Shown one piece after another: positions 1 to 11,328 of a stretch of DNA of 64,000 nucleotides (positions are counted from its first letter, which is position 1; the number at the start of each line of letters is the position of its first letter). This DNA comes from Dokdonella sp. (GTDB lineage Bacteria; Pseudomonadota; Gammaproteobacteria; Xanthomonadales; Rhodanobacteraceae). The position numbers and the translations under genes are program-made. The DNA lies in contig JAHCAR010000003.1 in the NCBI GenBank assembly GCA_019634795.1, positions 186,001-250,000 of the forward strand, given 5' to 3'. The notes under the pieces are model-generated. The model worked only from the letters and a program-made list of their open reading frames with translations, was not told the origin of the DNA and made no database searches.

Positions 1-1
1 T

Positions 2-1564
<1,563 letters not shown>

Positions 1565-1717
1565 GAGTCGCCAATCCCTTGCTTGAAGCTGAATCGTTTT
1601 GTTGCTGGAGATGCAGCTCATCTCACATACATCCGAACTCCGCATGATGGGGATTGAGCACAGGCGTCGAACGACGTCGCTTGTCCAGATTCGAACTTCA
1701 CTGGGAGGAGATCGCAC

Positions 1718-2167
1718 ATGTCGAAATATCTGAAATTTGGTTCGATGATCGCCACATCGACCCTTGTCATGTTTGGCCTGATGTACCTCAACACCTATGC
1801 GCTGGATCATGTCTTCTTCAGCGAGACTCGCGCCTACATGGCTTTGATCATGGGAGCGACGATGGCAATTGTCATGTTGCTTTTCATGCTTGGCATGTAT
1901 GAGAACAAAAAGGTCAATGCGGGCATTCTTCTCGGCAGCGTACTCTTGTTCGGAGCCTCACTTTGGCTGGTCCGAAGCCAGGAAACAGTCGATGACGTCT
2001 CCTATATGCGAGCGATGATTCCCCACCATTCCATTGCCATCCTGACCAGCAAGCGGGCGCATATTTCCGATCCGCGCGTGCGCGAACTGGCTGACGGAAT
2101 CATCGAGGCGCAAGTCCGGGAAATCGCGGAAATGAAAGACTTGATCAAGGATTTGGAGCGCCAATAG
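1718..2167 (+). CDS. DUF305 domain membrane protein
   Basis: This 149-residue protein has three hydrophobic segments (about 8-27, 42-62, 67-85) followed by a C-terminal DUF305 helical domain carrying the family's MIPHH motif (H103, H104). GGGAGGAG lies just before the ATG and fixes the start. DUF305 proteins are common in copper and silver resistance clusters and are thought to bind metal or act in the periplasm, but no reaction is established. The gene lies 150 bases after the copper ATPase on the same strand, which supports a role in metal handling. The role is inferred from context. Confidence 0.85.
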   Translation: MSKYLKFGSMIATSTLVMFGLMYLNTYALDHVFFSETRAYMALIMGATMAIVMLLFMLGMYENKKVNAGILLGSVLLFGASLWLVRSQETVDDVSYMRAMIPHHSIAILTSKRAHISDPRVRELADGIIEAQVREIAEMKDLIKDLERQ

Positions 2168-2217
2168 CGCGATGCACGTTCGCAAGTCGACTATCGCCTC
2201 GAATAGTGCGCCTACCC

Positions 2218-3330
2218 ATGCGAAAGCATGATCCCATTGACTGCGAGAATGCTGCAAAAGGCAGGTCCGCAATCCATGGGGAACGTCTATTCATCGAAGG
2301 TGACGTGCTCTACGACGAAATGCTTTCGGACATACGAGAAGCGTGCTCTGTAGTTCGCCTGGAATCCTACATACTCGCCGACGATGAAATCGGCGGAAAG
2401 TTCTTTTCGGCTCTGGAGTCAGCGGGTCGTGAACGTCGCTCTGCTTCGATTCGTGCGGACTACATCGGATCCTGGGGTGCGGTATCTGCCACCAGGTTGC
2501 GAACCTTGCGGAGTGCAGGCGTGCGCTGGCAGTGGAGTCGTCCATGGAGCTGGCGAAGACCTTTTGCACTGAACAGGCGCAATCACAGGAAGTTGCTAAT
2601 CATTGATGAGCGGGTCGCCTACGTAGGTGGGTTCAATATTCATCGCCAGAGTTCACTGCGAGCAACGGGAGCCGAGCGTTGGCGCGACACACATGTCCGA
2701 ATCACAGGCCCCCTGGTTCTCGACGCAATCAAGCTATTCGAACGCTTTCCCAGACGTCCGCGTATGCACTGGGAGCAATTTCCCGGCGGCACGCATCTGG
2801 TGCCCAATGATAGCCGACGTTGCCGCCACCTCTTGCGCTGCGCCTACAATGCGCACTTTCAATCATCACGTGAGCGGATCTGGGTCACGACGCCATACTT
2901 TGTTCCGGACAGTCGAACCCAGGCGCAGCTCTGCGACGCCGCAAGACGAGGTGTTGACGTCCGAATTCTTGTCCCCGGGAAGAGTGACGTCGGGATTGCA
3001 GCATGGGCTGCTCGTGCGGCGTATGCCCATATGTTGAAGTCGGGAGTGCGCATCTGGGAGTATCAAACCCGCATGCTGCACGCGAAGACACTTCTCGTGG
3101 ATCGCACCTGGGCAACGGTGGGAACCGCCAATTTTGACTATCGAAGCTTCTTTCTCAACGACGAATTAAATCTGGTTGTGGAGGAGGCAGGCTTCAACGC
3201 CCAGATCGCTTCGCAATTTGAACAGGACCTTTCCGAGTCGGTCGAGATCGATGGTGTGCAGTGGAAGGAAAGGGCGCGGCATCGGGCGATCGCAGAACTC
3301 GTTGGTTGGTGGGCACGTCGTTGGCTGTGA
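2218..3330 (+). CDS. Phospholipase D family protein, cardiolipin synthase-like
   Basis: Two HKD active-site motifs are present: HRKLLIID (about H123, K125, D130) followed by GGFN, and HAKTLLVD (about H288, K290, D295) followed by GTANFD. This two-HKD arrangement with NxxxxD-type tails is that of ClsB-like cardiolipin synthases, which join phosphatidyl groups at the membrane through a phospho-histidine intermediate. At about 370 residues it lacks the two N-terminal transmembrane helices of ClsA. The start could also be the in-frame GTG at 2206, four residues earlier. It ends 30 bases from the convergent acetate kinase gene. Such genes recur in metal-resistance islands, perhaps for membrane repair, which is inference. 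Confidence 0.85.
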   Translation: MRKHDPIDCENAAKGRSAIHGERLFIEGDVLYDEMLSDIREACSVVRLESYILADDEIGGKFFSALESAGRERRSASIRADYIGSWGAVSATRLRTLRSAGVRWQWSRPWSWRRPFALNRRNHRKLLIIDERVAYVGGFNIHRQSSLRATGAERWRDTHVRITGPLVLDAIKLFERFPRRPRMHWEQFPGGTHLVPNDSRRCRHLLRCAYNAHFQSSRERIWVTTPYFVPDSRTQAQLCDAARRGVDVRILVPGKSDVGIAAWAARAAYAHMLKSGVRIWEYQTRMLHAKTLLVDRTWATVGTANFDYRSFFLNDELNLVVEEAGFNAQIASQFEQDLSESVEIDGVQWKERARHRAIAELVGWWARRWL

Positions 3331-3359
3331 GCCCTGCACTTGGGGCGTTCGCTTGGTGG

Positions 3360-4520
3360 CTACAACCACTGACTAGCACTGCCAGCCAGTTCACGATCTT
3401 CGCTAGCGTCCAGCACCCATATCCCTACCGTACTTTGCGTGTCTTGGACTGCCGCATTGGGTGATTCGTTGGCTTGTTGGTCAATTTTCAGACCGGCCCA
3501 TTCCAGTCGCTGCGAGATGCTCGCGCGAATTCCTGGAGCGTTCGACCCGATACCGCCGGAAAATACGAGGTCGTCAATGCCTCCCAGCGTTGCAGCCATG
3601 GATGCAATGCCCTGAGCCGTTCGGTGGGTAAAAATGTCAATGGCAAGGCGCGCTGGTTCATCGTCGCGTGAAAGCAACTGTTTCATGTCTCCTGTTGATC
3701 CGGAGATTCCGAGGAGCCCACTGTGTTCAGAGAACTCGTGCTCCAAGTCATCGGCAGAAATGTCTCCCTTTCGAAGCAAGTGCACCATAACGCCCGGGTC
3801 GATACTGCCGCTGCGGGTAGCCATCGGTAGTCCATCGATTGGCGTCAAGCCCATGGTGGTGTCGATGCTGGATCCCGACTTGACCGCACACAAACTTGAG
3901 CCTCCACCCAGGTGGGCAAGAACTACCCGGCGCTCCATTGCGTCGGCTTGCAGACCGCAGAACTGCCGCCAAACGGATTGATAGGCGATTCCATGAAACC
4001 CAAATCGACGAAGTCCGTCTGATCTAAGGCTCTCAGAGATTGGGAGGGTTCGTGTCAGGTCGGGCAAAGTCTGGTGCCAATCTGTATCGAATGACGCGAT
4101 GGAGGTTGCCGAGGGCCAGCGTATGTTGGCCGCTCTTGCAAGCGCCAACGAGCGAGCCTGATGCGATGGCGCCCAGTTTGAGAAGCTGGCGAGAATCTTC
4201 AGCGTTTCAGGATTCAGAAGGCAAGGACCGTGCAGCGTTCCCCCGTGCACGATGCGGTGGACAACGATACTGGGAATAGGCCAACAATCTGAAATCCACT
4301 CAGCTACCTGATCCAGGGTCGCACTGAGTGCTTCGTTGCACTGGCGGGGAGGGCCCTTGACTTGATTGCTGCCACTTGCCCTGTCCATGGGGTTGGATGG
4401 ACTTCTGGTCCAGGTTCGTGAGTCGAGAGGAGCCTCAAAGCTACTCAGCTTGTCCAAATCGAAGATGCTTGCCTTGAGCGACGTGGATCCAAGATTCAAT
4501 GTCAATGCGATTTTCTTCAT
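3360..4520 (-). CDS. ackA: Acetate kinase family protein
   Basis: This 386-residue protein shows the ASKHA/acetokinase pattern: N-terminal NLGSTSLKASIF, then HRIVHGG, HLGGGSS, GLTPIDGLPMATRSGSIDPG, and FSGGIGSN near the C-terminus. Acetate kinase converts acetyl phosphate and ADP to acetate and ATP in the cytoplasm. Several positions differ from housekeeping AckA, for example FSGG where FTAG is usual, so it is a divergent, probably island-specific form. It lies 108 bases downstream of phosphoketolase, which makes acetyl phosphate, so the two form a short ATP-yielding route. A propionate or other acyl kinase is possible. The ATG at 4520 opens with the conserved MKKIALTLNLGS but has only a weak ribosome-binding site. 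Confidence 0.87.
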   Translation of the reverse strand: MKKIALTLNLGSTSLKASIFDLDKLSSFEAPLDSRTWTRSPSNPMDRASGSNQVKGPPRQCNEALSATLDQVAEWISDCWPIPSIVVHRIVHGGTLHGPCLLNPETLKILASFSNWAPSHQARSLALARAANIRWPSATSIASFDTDWHQTLPDLTRTLPISESLRSDGLRRFGFHGIAYQSVWRQFCGLQADAMERRVVLAHLGGGSSLCAVKSGSSIDTTMGLTPIDGLPMATRSGSIDPGVMVHLLRKGDISADDLEHEFSEHSGLLGISGSTGDMKQLLSRDDEPARLAIDIFTHRTAQGIASMAATLGGIDDLVFSGGIGSNAPGIRASISQRLEWAGLKIDQQANESPNAAVQDTQSTVGIWVLDASEDRELAGSASQWL

Positions 4521-4628
4521 GGTCAGTGCTACTGCGGTCGTTTGGCTGCAAGTCGAAACTTTCTGGCAAAAGACATTGCCTCGAATCTATTCCTCTATTG
4601 TGTGAAGGTCAGGCACTCCTTTCAGGGG

Positions 4629-7028
4629 CTAGCGTGACCAGATCCAATTGCGAATTTCTGGAAGATCCTCCCCTTTCTCAATGATGTAGGCACGGTGTCT
4701 GACAAGTTGCTCGTGCATCATCTTTTCCAGAATCGGCCCACTATCGCCTATCACTGGGCAATGTTTCACAACGTTTAGCACCAGGTTGTAGCGATCAAGC
4801 GAATTGCGAACCACCATATCAAAAGGGGTAGTCGTCGTGCCTTCTTCTTTGAAGCCGTGCACATGGAAATTATTGTGGTTGGCGCGACTATAGGTCAGCC
4901 TGTGGATTAGCGAAGGATAGCCGTGGTAGGCAAAGATCACCGGCTTGTCGACAGTGAACAAGGCGTCAAAGCTCTCGTCTGAAAGCCCATGTGGATGTTC
5001 GCGTTCTGACTGAAGCCGCAAAAGGTCAACGACATTGACGAAGCGAACCTTCAATGCCGGCGCATGCTTTCCAAGCAGATCCACGGCTCCAAGTGCTTCG
5101 AGTGTGGGCACATCACCTGCGCAAGCCACCACTACATCGGGGTCTCTGCTTCCTGCATTCGATGCCCAGCCCCAGACGCCCACGCCAGCTGCCGTGTGCC
5201 GTATTGCGTCATCCATGTTGAGGTATTGGAGCTCGGGTTGTTTCCCGGCCACAATGACATTGACGTAGTCGCGACTACGCAGGCAGTGGTCAGTAACCGA
5301 AAGGAGTGTGTTCGCATCCGGTGGTAAGTAGACGCGGACCACCTCAGCTTTCTTGTTGAGTACCACGTCAACGAAGCCGGGGTCCTGGTGACTAAAGCCG
5401 TTGTGATCCTGCCGCCACACGTGCGATGTCAGCAAGTAGTTTAGTGACGCGACCGGCTTTCGCCAGGCAACATCGCGCGCGACATCCAGCCACTTGGCGT
5501 GTTGATTGAACATCGAGTCGACTATGTGGATAAAGGCCTCATAGCACGAGAAGAGTCCATGGCGACCAGTCAGAAGATAGCCTTCAAGCCACCCTTGACA
5601 AAGTTGCTCGCTGAGAACCTCCATAACCCGACCATCTGCGCCCAGATGATCATCGCCAACCAGGACCGGTTCCATCCAGGTGCGATCTGTTACTTCAAAC
5701 AGAGCTGTGAGGCGGTTGGAGGCAGTTTCATCAGGTCCCATGACGCGGAAAGTTTCAGCGTTCTTCACCATGACATCGCGAAGAAAGCGACCCATGACGC
5801 GGGTGGCCTCGGCCGAGCTGGCCGCGGGCGCAGTGACGTCGACCGCATAACTTCGAAAGTCTGGCATGTTGAGATCTTGCAGCAACAGGCCCCCATTGGC
5901 GTGAGGATTTGAACCCATTCGTCGGATTCCTCTTGGTGCGAGCTCAGCCAATTCCGGCACCAGTCGCCCTTCGCCATCAAACAATTCCTGCGGGCGATAG
6001 CTGCGCAGCCACGATTCCAACAGTTCAAGATGCTGTGGATGTTCGGCGAGCCCTGAGAGCGGAACTTGGTGAGAGCGATACGTGCCCTCAACTGGTACGC
6101 CATCCACGTGTTTTGGCCCGGTCCATCCTTTCGGCGAGCGCAATATGATCATTGGCCAGCGTGGACGAACTATCTGGCGATCGTTGCGCGCAAGGTTTTG
6201 CGCGGCATGAATTTGTTCAATTGCCAAGTCGAGAGTCGTTGCCATCTGGCGATGCATAGCATGTGGCTCATCGCCTTCGACGAAATGCACTGTGTAGCCA
6301 TAGCCTTCAAACAGGCTTTCCAACTCCGAGTCAGCCATTCGCCCAAGAATGGTGGGTCCTGCGATCTTGTAGCCATTCAGATGAAGCACCGGAAGGACGG
6401 CGCCGTCCCGGGCAGGGTTTAGAAATTTGTTCGAATGCCAACTGGTAGCAAGCGTCCCGGTCTCTGCTTCACCGTCGCCGACCACGCAACAGGCGATAAG
6501 ATCCGGATTGTCGAACACGGCACCATAGGCATGCGCCAGTGAGTAGCCCAACTCACCACCCTCGTTGATCGAACCCGGTGTCTCGGGAGAGGCGTGGCTT
6601 GGTATGCCGCCGGGGAAGGAGAATTGCCGGAACAATTTGCGCAGGCCCTCGATATCCTGCGTGATGTCGGGGAAGTGCTCGGTGTAGCTGCCTTCGAGGT
6701 AGGTGTTGGCGACGATGCCGGGGCCACCATGTCCCGGACCGGTGACGTAGAGCACGTTGAGGTCATGTGTGCGGATCAGACGATTGAGATGCGCATAGAT
6801 GAAATTGAGGCCCGGCGTTGTTCCCCAGTGGCCCAACAGGCGCGGCTTGATGTGTGCAAGCGTCAAGGGTTCCCGCAACAGAGGGTTGTCCAACAGATAG
6901 ATCTGTCCGACCGAAAGATAATTGGCTGCGCGCCAATATGCGTCGATTCGCGCGAGCACATCGGAATCAATCACGGATTGGCTGGAGATGGCCTGATTCC
7001 TCTCCAGAGTTTGTTTGGAAGATTGCAT
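4629..7028 (-). CDS. xfp: Phosphoketolase (xylulose-5-P/fructose-6-P)
   Basis: The 799-residue length matches phosphoketolases. Thiamine-diphosphate enzyme features include [41 protein letters not shown], the cofactor motif GDGEAETG, and [11 protein letters not shown]; the C-terminal half keeps YHGYP and the closing RNWIW. The enzyme cleaves xylulose 5-phosphate (or fructose 6-phosphate) with phosphate into acetyl phosphate and glyceraldehyde 3-phosphate (or erythrose 4-phosphate). The ATG at 7028 is chosen because AAGGA lies just upstream; a longer open frame to 7127 gives an arginine-rich extension unlike the family. It lies between the PRPP-synthetase-like gene and acetate kinase, consistent with a pentose-phosphate-to-acetate branch. 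Confidence 0.95.
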   Translation of the reverse strand: MQSSKQTLERNQAISSQSVIDSDVLARIDAYWRAANYLSVGQIYLLDNPLLREPLTLAHIKPRLLGHWGTTPGLNFIYAHLNRLIRTHDLNVLYVTGPGHGGPGIVANTYLEGSYTEHFPDITQDIEGLRKLFRQFSFPGGIPSHASPETPGSINEGGELGYSLAHAYGAVFDNPDLIACCVVGDGEAETGTLATSWHSNKFLNPARDGAVLPVLHLNGYKIAGPTILGRMADSELESLFEGYGYTVHFVEGDEPHAMHRQMATTLDLAIEQIHAAQNLARNDRQIVRPRWPMIILRSPKGWTGPKHVDGVPVEGTYRSHQVPLSGLAEHPQHLELLESWLRSYRPQELFDGEGRLVPELAELAPRGIRRMGSNPHANGGLLLQDLNMPDFRSYAVDVTAPAASSAEATRVMGRFLRDVMVKNAETFRVMGPDETASNRLTALFEVTDRTWMEPVLVGDDHLGADGRVMEVLSEQLCQGWLEGYLLTGRHGLFSCYEAFIHIVDSMFNQHAKWLDVARDVAWRKPVASLNYLLTSHVWRQDHNGFSHQDPGFVDVVLNKKAEVVRVYLPPDANTLLSVTDHCLRSRDYVNVIVAGKQPELQYLNMDDAIRHTAAGVGVWGWASNAGSRDPDVVVACAGDVPTLEALGAVDLLGKHAPALKVRFVNVVDLLRLQSEREHPHGLSDESFDALFTVDKPVIFAYHGYPSLIHRLTYSRANHNNFHVHGFKEEGTTTTPFDMVVRNSLDRYNLVLNVVKHCPVIGDSGPILEKMMHEQLVRHRAYIIEKGEDLPEIRNWIWSR

Positions 7029-7146
7029 GGCTGATCCTTGTCGACGGCGCGAAGGCGTTGTTGGCGAGCAGTTGGATGGTCCACCCCGGCGGGAACTCCG
7101 CCTTATCCAGACATCTGGGAAAGGCAATGCCCTGCAGACCTAGGGG

Positions 7147-8049
7147 CTACACTGGATTCGGTTCCTCCCAATGATTTCCACTGCCCTCAGCAAGGAGGGT
7201 GGCAATGGAAATGGCATTGGATGGATGGCGAATGGAATCGGTGCTGACTACGCGACTCGCACCAGCTGCCAGGAGCTGCTCGTACGCATCTCCAGCGAAC
7301 ACGGCGTGGATCGCGATACAGACTGCACCAGGTAATCCCAGTCGCTTGAGATGCCCGAGCGTTTCGATCATGGTTCGCCCCGATGAGACAATGTCGTCAA
7401 CAATGACCGGCGTCCTGCCGCGCGCTGATTCGACATCGGGCAGACTAACCTCAACGTCCCGGTCGCCATGCCGAATCTTGTTCAGCACCTGGTGCGGCAA
7501 ATTCGCTCGTTGGGCAATGTCCGATACCCACTGTTCGCTTTCGCTATCGGGACCAATGAGCAGCGCATCCATGACGTTGTCGCGGATCCACTGGGCAACG
7601 AGCGGTGCGGTTACCACTCGCGTCGCCGGTATGCGGTAGAGACTTGATAATTCCGGATTCCGGTGAAGGTGTGGATCAGCGGTCACCAACCAGTCAAAGC
7701 TCTCCTCGAGAAAGCGAGCAAACAGGGGCGCGCTGATAGCTTCGCCGGCATGGAATCGCTTGTCCTGCCGCATGTAGGCGAGGTAGGGGGCGATGAGGCC
7801 GACGCGGCGCGCGCCGAATTCGCGGGCGGTGGCCGCGGCAAAACGCAATGCCAAAGCCGCTTCATCCGGACGGTGAAGGCTGGCAACGAAGGCCACGCTT
7901 TCGCCATCAATGGCATTTTCAATGGTGACCAGAGATTCGCCGTCAGGAAAACGACGCCAGTCCAGGCGGCCTGGCCGCGCTTGAACCAGAGGAGTGAGGC
8001 GCGCACCGAGTTCGTTTTGCTCCGGGAATGAGAACAAGACACGGCTCAT
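7147..8049 (-). CDS. Ribose-phosphate diphosphokinase-like protein
   Basis: A 300-residue PRPP synthetase homologue. It has the type I phosphoribosyltransferase fold's PRPP-binding motif VIVDDIVSSGRTM, the flexible-loop region LAPYLAYMRQDKRF-like, and TADPHLHR. Canonical enzymes transfer pyrophosphate from ATP to ribose 5-phosphate. The sequence is divergent and is not the housekeeping prs, so substrate and direction may differ. The ATG at 8049 overlaps the stop of the DUF5676 gene by ATGA, which indicates translational coupling. Given an AMP-phosphorylase-like gene upstream and phosphoketolase downstream, it may handle phosphorylated ribose released from nucleotides; that is inference. Confidence 0.82.
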   Translation of the reverse strand: MSRVLFSFPEQNELGARLTPLVQARPGRLDWRRFPDGESLVTIENAIDGESVAFVASLHRPDEAALALRFAAATAREFGARRVGLIAPYLAYMRQDKRFHAGEAISAPLFARFLEESFDWLVTADPHLHRNPELSSLYRIPATRVVTAPLVAQWIRDNVMDALLIGPDSESEQWVSDIAQRANLPHQVLNKIRHGDRDVEVSLPDVESARGRTPVIVDDIVSSGRTMIETLGHLKRLGLPGAVCIAIHAVFAGDAYEQLLAAGASRVVSTDSIRHPSNAISIATLLAEGSGNHWEEPNPV

Positions 8050-8315
8050 CGTGCGTCTCTCGGGGGCGACAAATGAAAGACCATGTTGTAGACCATGGCG
8101 AATCCGCCGCCGAGATACACACCCCACAGAACGCTTTCTACCAGACCGAGGAAGAAGGATCCAAGATCAATCCAAGTGAACGACGGGAGCAGAAGTTCCA
8201 GGAGATGGTGCATATGAATTCTTTCTGGAGCCAGCAAGCCGAATGCGACACAGAGCAGATAGCTAAGAGTCGTGAAAATGGAAGTAGAGACGGTGGCTAG
8301 ACGAATGTTCAGCAT
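8046..8315 (-). CDS. Small membrane protein, DUF5676-like
   Basis: An 89-residue protein with two predicted membrane helices (about 8-30 and 52-82). The second contains FFLGLVESVLWGVYLGG followed by VYNMVF, the pattern of DUF5676 small membrane proteins. The start at 8315 has GGAG nine bases upstream, and the stop overlaps the next start as ATGA. The function of DUF5676 is unknown; these proteins recur in copper/silver islands with DUF2933 and P1B-ATPases. The family assignment rests on memory of the pattern. Confidence 0.7.
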   Translation of the reverse strand: MLNIRLATVSTSIFTTLSYLLCVAFGLLAPERIHMHHLLELLLPSFTWIDLGSFFLGLVESVLWGVYLGGGFAMVYNMVFHLSPPRDAR

Positions 8316-8338
8316 GTTCTTCTCCGCGCTTGTATAGG

Positions 8339-8357
8339 TGCCTGGATGCGCCAGGCA
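8339..8357. promoter_or_regulatory. Perfect 7-bp inverted repeat between two genes
   Basis: TGCCTGG and CCAGGCA are separated by five bases between the phosphorylase stop (8363) and the DUF5676 start (8315). On the minus-strand transcript this forms a hairpin with no uridine run after it, so it is more likely an mRNA processing or stability element, or a protein site, than a factor-independent terminator. Confidence 0.4.
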
Positions 8358-8362
8358 ATCGC

Positions 8363-9874
8363 TTATGAGCTCTCGTTGATGGAAAGGATGTCGGGATTTG
8401 CCGTTGCATACTCAATAGCGTAATCCAGTTCCCCCGGGGTATCAGAGTAGATATGAAACAACGGCTCACCGATCTCGACGGAGTCCCCCAGTCGCAAGCG
8501 GAAGTCGATTCCCGCGCCTGCACTGGCTGGAGCCCCGGCGAGTTTGGCGACCTTGGCCAGACGACGGTTGTCGACGTCAGTCAGATAGCCAGTCCGAGCG
8601 GCATTGACTGGTTGGATATGCAGGCCCGGAACGGGCTCCCTGAAGCCGCCTTGAGCCTCACAAATGGCGAGGAATTTTCGAAGTGCAGCGCCACTGTCGA
8701 GCAAGCTTTCAGCTTTGCTGCGACCAGAGCGGCCTCCATCTTGGCCAGCGATATCGAGCAGAACGCCGGCAAGATCCAATGCCCGCTCGCGCAGGTCCTG
8801 GGGGGCGTCACGCTTGTTGCGCAAGACGGCGAGCAAATCACGCGCTTCGAGAGTGGGACCGATTCCATAGCCCACCGGCTGCCGGCCGTCGCTTCGGTAC
8901 ACCGACAGAGCAAGCCCGACTTCTCTGGCAGTGCTCTCAAGGCGAGTTGTAAGCGCATCAGCGGCGACATCGGAGCGGACTTTTGCAGTGGGGCCCACGG
9001 GCATGTCAATGAGGACATGGCTGGAGCCTGCAGCAACCTTCTTGGATAGGACGCTTGCAACGAGTTGTCCGTCACTGTCGAAATCGAGGGGTCGTTCCAC
9101 GCGAATCAGTACGTCATCAGCTGGACTGAGCCTCACGTTGCCACCCCACACGATACAGCCATTCTCACGCTCGACCACGCGTTGCATCGCGGCGAGATCG
9201 AGCGCGACGTGTGTCATGACTTCCATGGTATCGGCTGTGCCAGCAGGTGAAGTAATAGCGCGCGATGAGGTTTTTGGGATGCGAAACCCTGCCGCTGCAA
9301 CGATAGCGACCACGATGGGTGTGGTGCGATTGCCGGGCAAACCACCCACGCAGTGCTTGTCGAGCACCAGACCGCTTCCCCAGTCGATGCGTTGACCGAC
9401 AGCGACCATTGCACGGGTCAGGCTGGTGGTTTCCTCACGGTTCAGACGATCGCCGGCACACGCGGTGACGAATGCGGCCAGTTCGATATCCGACAAGCGG
9501 TTGTCGACGGTATCGCGCATCAGTGCGAGAAAGTCTGCATCGCCCAACGTTTGTCCGAAGACTTTGGCTCTGAGCGCCTGTGCCGAAGCTGCAGGCTCAG
9601 GATGGCTGAATGTCGCCCACTCATCAGGGCCAGGATTCATTGCGATCCAGGCGGCCTCTGATAGCGAGGCGACATCCAGGGCCAGCCGATCATCAATGAC
9701 GACGTTGAGTATGGCTACCAGTTCATGATCGGCTGTTCGAATGCGTATCCGCGTCAGGGAATTGAAGCCCTCTGCTCGGCATACCGCACAATCGCGATGC
9801 ATGTACACGACAGCTTGCTGGTAGGTATCGATACCGGCGCGCACAAGTCGCATTCTATTGTGTGATCCGTTCAT
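8363..9874 (-). CDS. AMP phosphorylase / thymidine phosphorylase family protein
   Basis: A 503-residue protein with an N-terminal domain of about 85 residues followed by the glycosyltransferase family 3 core. Conserved blocks are VLDKHCVGGLPGNRTTPIV, IPKTSSRAITSPAGTADTMEV and DMPVGPTAKV. The long N-terminus and the KTSSRAITSPAGTADTMEV block resemble the archaeal AMP phosphorylase group more than bacterial DeoA. Those enzymes phosphorolyse nucleoside 5'-monophosphates to base and ribose 1,5-bisphosphate; DeoA splits thymidine. The start at 9874 is chosen because it overlaps the metallohydrolase stop by ATGA. No ribose-1,5-bisphosphate isomerase or Rubisco is nearby, so the fate of the product is unclear. 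Confidence 0.86.
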   Translation of the reverse strand: MNGSHNRMRLVRAGIDTYQQAVVYMHRDCAVCRAEGFNSLTRIRIRTADHELVAILNVVIDDRLALDVASLSEAAWIAMNPGPDEWATFSHPEPAASAQALRAKVFGQTLGDADFLALMRDTVDNRLSDIELAAFVTACAGDRLNREETTSLTRAMVAVGQRIDWGSGLVLDKHCVGGLPGNRTTPIVVAIVAAAGFRIPKTSSRAITSPAGTADTMEVMTHVALDLAAMQRVVERENGCIVWGGNVRLSPADDVLIRVERPLDFDSDGQLVASVLSKKVAAGSSHVLIDMPVGPTAKVRSDVAADALTTRLESTAREVGLALSVYRSDGRQPVGYGIGPTLEARDLLAVLRNKRDAPQDLRERALDLAGVLLDIAGQDGGRSGRSKAESLLDSGAALRKFLAICEAQGGFREPVPGLHIQPVNAARTGYLTDVDNRRLAKVAKLAGAPASAGAGIDFRLRLGDSVEIGEPLFHIYSDTPGELDYAIEYATANPDILSINESS

Positions 9875-11259
9875 CGATGCGCGCCCAGATTGACCTGCTC
9901 CAGATACTCGGGCACACGGACGTTCCAACCGAGGTCATCTTCGATGCGCGTGCGCAACGCGTCCGACGCGTCGGGTTCACCGTGTGTTATGTAGGTGATG
10001 CTTGGAGGCTTTTCCCTGGCCCCATCCATCCACGTCAGTATTTCATTCGCGTCGGCGTGACCCGAGAAGCTCCCCAACGTCACGACCTCGGCACGAACCG
10101 GAATTTCGCGACCAAACATTCGCAGGGAATCCGCGCCAGCGACCAGGGACGCGCCTCGAGTACCACCGGCCTGATAGCCGGAAAGCAGGATGGCATTGCG
10201 ATGATCGGGGGCGAAGGCTTCCAGATGGTGGAGGATGCGGCCACCGCTCAGCATGCCGCTGGCCGAAAGTATGATCATCGGACCGTGCTGGAGGTTCAGC
10301 GCTTTTGACTCATCAACCGTGCGAACCATCGTGGCCAATTCGTACATGGCCTCGCATTCCGCTGCGCTGACATGGTGCTCGGCATGGTATTGGTGATACA
10401 GGTCGGTAGCCTTGATCGCCATCGGACTGTTCAAAAAGACGGGCACACGCGGTATTTCTCCGCGTTGACGCAAACGGGCGATATGCAGCATGACACCCTG
10501 CGACCGGCCGACGGCGAATGCTGGGATCAGAATTACTCCGCCACGCGCAGCGACGCGCCGGATCACGGGTGCGAGTTCGGCTTCGGCATCCACCTTGGCA
10601 TGCGTGCGATTGCCATAAGTTGATTCGCACACCAACACGTCAGCGTGCCGCAAGGGCTGCGGTGGATTCATGAGCGGATCGTGTGTGCGTCCCAAGTCAC
10701 CGCTGAAGTGGACAACCGTACCATCTAGTTTGAGGTTGATCTGCGCGGCACCCAGCAAGTGTCCCGCCGGGTCAAAGCGGGCGGTATGTCCATTGCCAAG
10801 ATCTACTTCCTCACCGTACTCGTGGGTGACGAAATGCTTCAATGCCGCCTCCGCATCCTCCACGGTATACAGCGGTGTCGGATCCGCATGTCTCGAGTAG
10901 CCCTTCTTCTTCGCGTACCGGGCTTCTTCCTCCTGGAGATGCCCGCTGTCGAGTAGCAGCAGGCCGCAAAGGTCTTTTGTGGCCGGTGTGCAATGCACTT
11001 TTCCGCGGAATCCATTGCGTACCAGCGCCGGGATGTAGCCAGAGTGATCAAGGTGCGCATGGGTCAGGAGCAGCGTGTCTATGCTGTTCGGTGGTACCGG
11101 AAAGTCTGCACGGTTGCGTTCGCGTAGCTGTTTGTATCCCTGGAAGAGACCGCAGTCCACCATGATTCGCTGGCCGCTTGCGTCAATCAAGTAGCGCGAG
11201 CCGGTTACCGTGCCGGCTGCGCCAAGGAATCTGAGTGTCGCGTTGGATTCTTCTTTCAC
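9871..11259 (-). CDS. MBL-fold beta-CASP metallohydrolase (RNase-like)
   Basis: A 462-residue protein with a metallo-beta-lactamase domain carrying the zinc motif THAHLDH (H67, H69, D71, H72), a following beta-CASP insert (FLNSPMAIKATDLYHQY onward), and C-terminal blocks SGMLSGGRILHHLE and LGSFSGHADANE, the last giving the final metal histidine. This architecture belongs to the CPSF73/RNase J/YsiA-like group of cytoplasmic nucleases that cut RNA or single-stranded nucleic acid. It is translationally coupled to the phosphorylase gene by an ATGA overlap. The context suggests RNA breakdown feeding nucleotide phosphorolysis, which is an inference. Confidence 0.87.
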   Translation of the reverse strand: MKEESNATLRFLGAAGTVTGSRYLIDASGQRIMVDCGLFQGYKQLRERNRADFPVPPNSIDTLLLTHAHLDHSGYIPALVRNGFRGKVHCTPATKDLCGLLLLDSGHLQEEEARYAKKKGYSRHADPTPLYTVEDAEAALKHFVTHEYGEEVDLGNGHTARFDPAGHLLGAAQINLKLDGTVVHFSGDLGRTHDPLMNPPQPLRHADVLVCESTYGNRTHAKVDAEAELAPVIRRVAARGGVILIPAFAVGRSQGVMLHIARLRQRGEIPRVPVFLNSPMAIKATDLYHQYHAEHHVSAAECEAMYELATMVRTVDESKALNLQHGPMIILSASGMLSGGRILHHLEAFAPDHRNAILLSGYQAGGTRGASLVAGADSLRMFGREIPVRAEVVTLGSFSGHADANEILTWMDGAREKPPSITYITHGEPDASDALRTRIEDDLGWNVRVPEYLEQVNLGAHR

Positions 11260-11328
11260 GGCGTACTCCTGAATAGTCTTTTGATGCTGGTGGGCATGGC
11301 ATGTGTACTACCGGGCGAGCACCACTCC

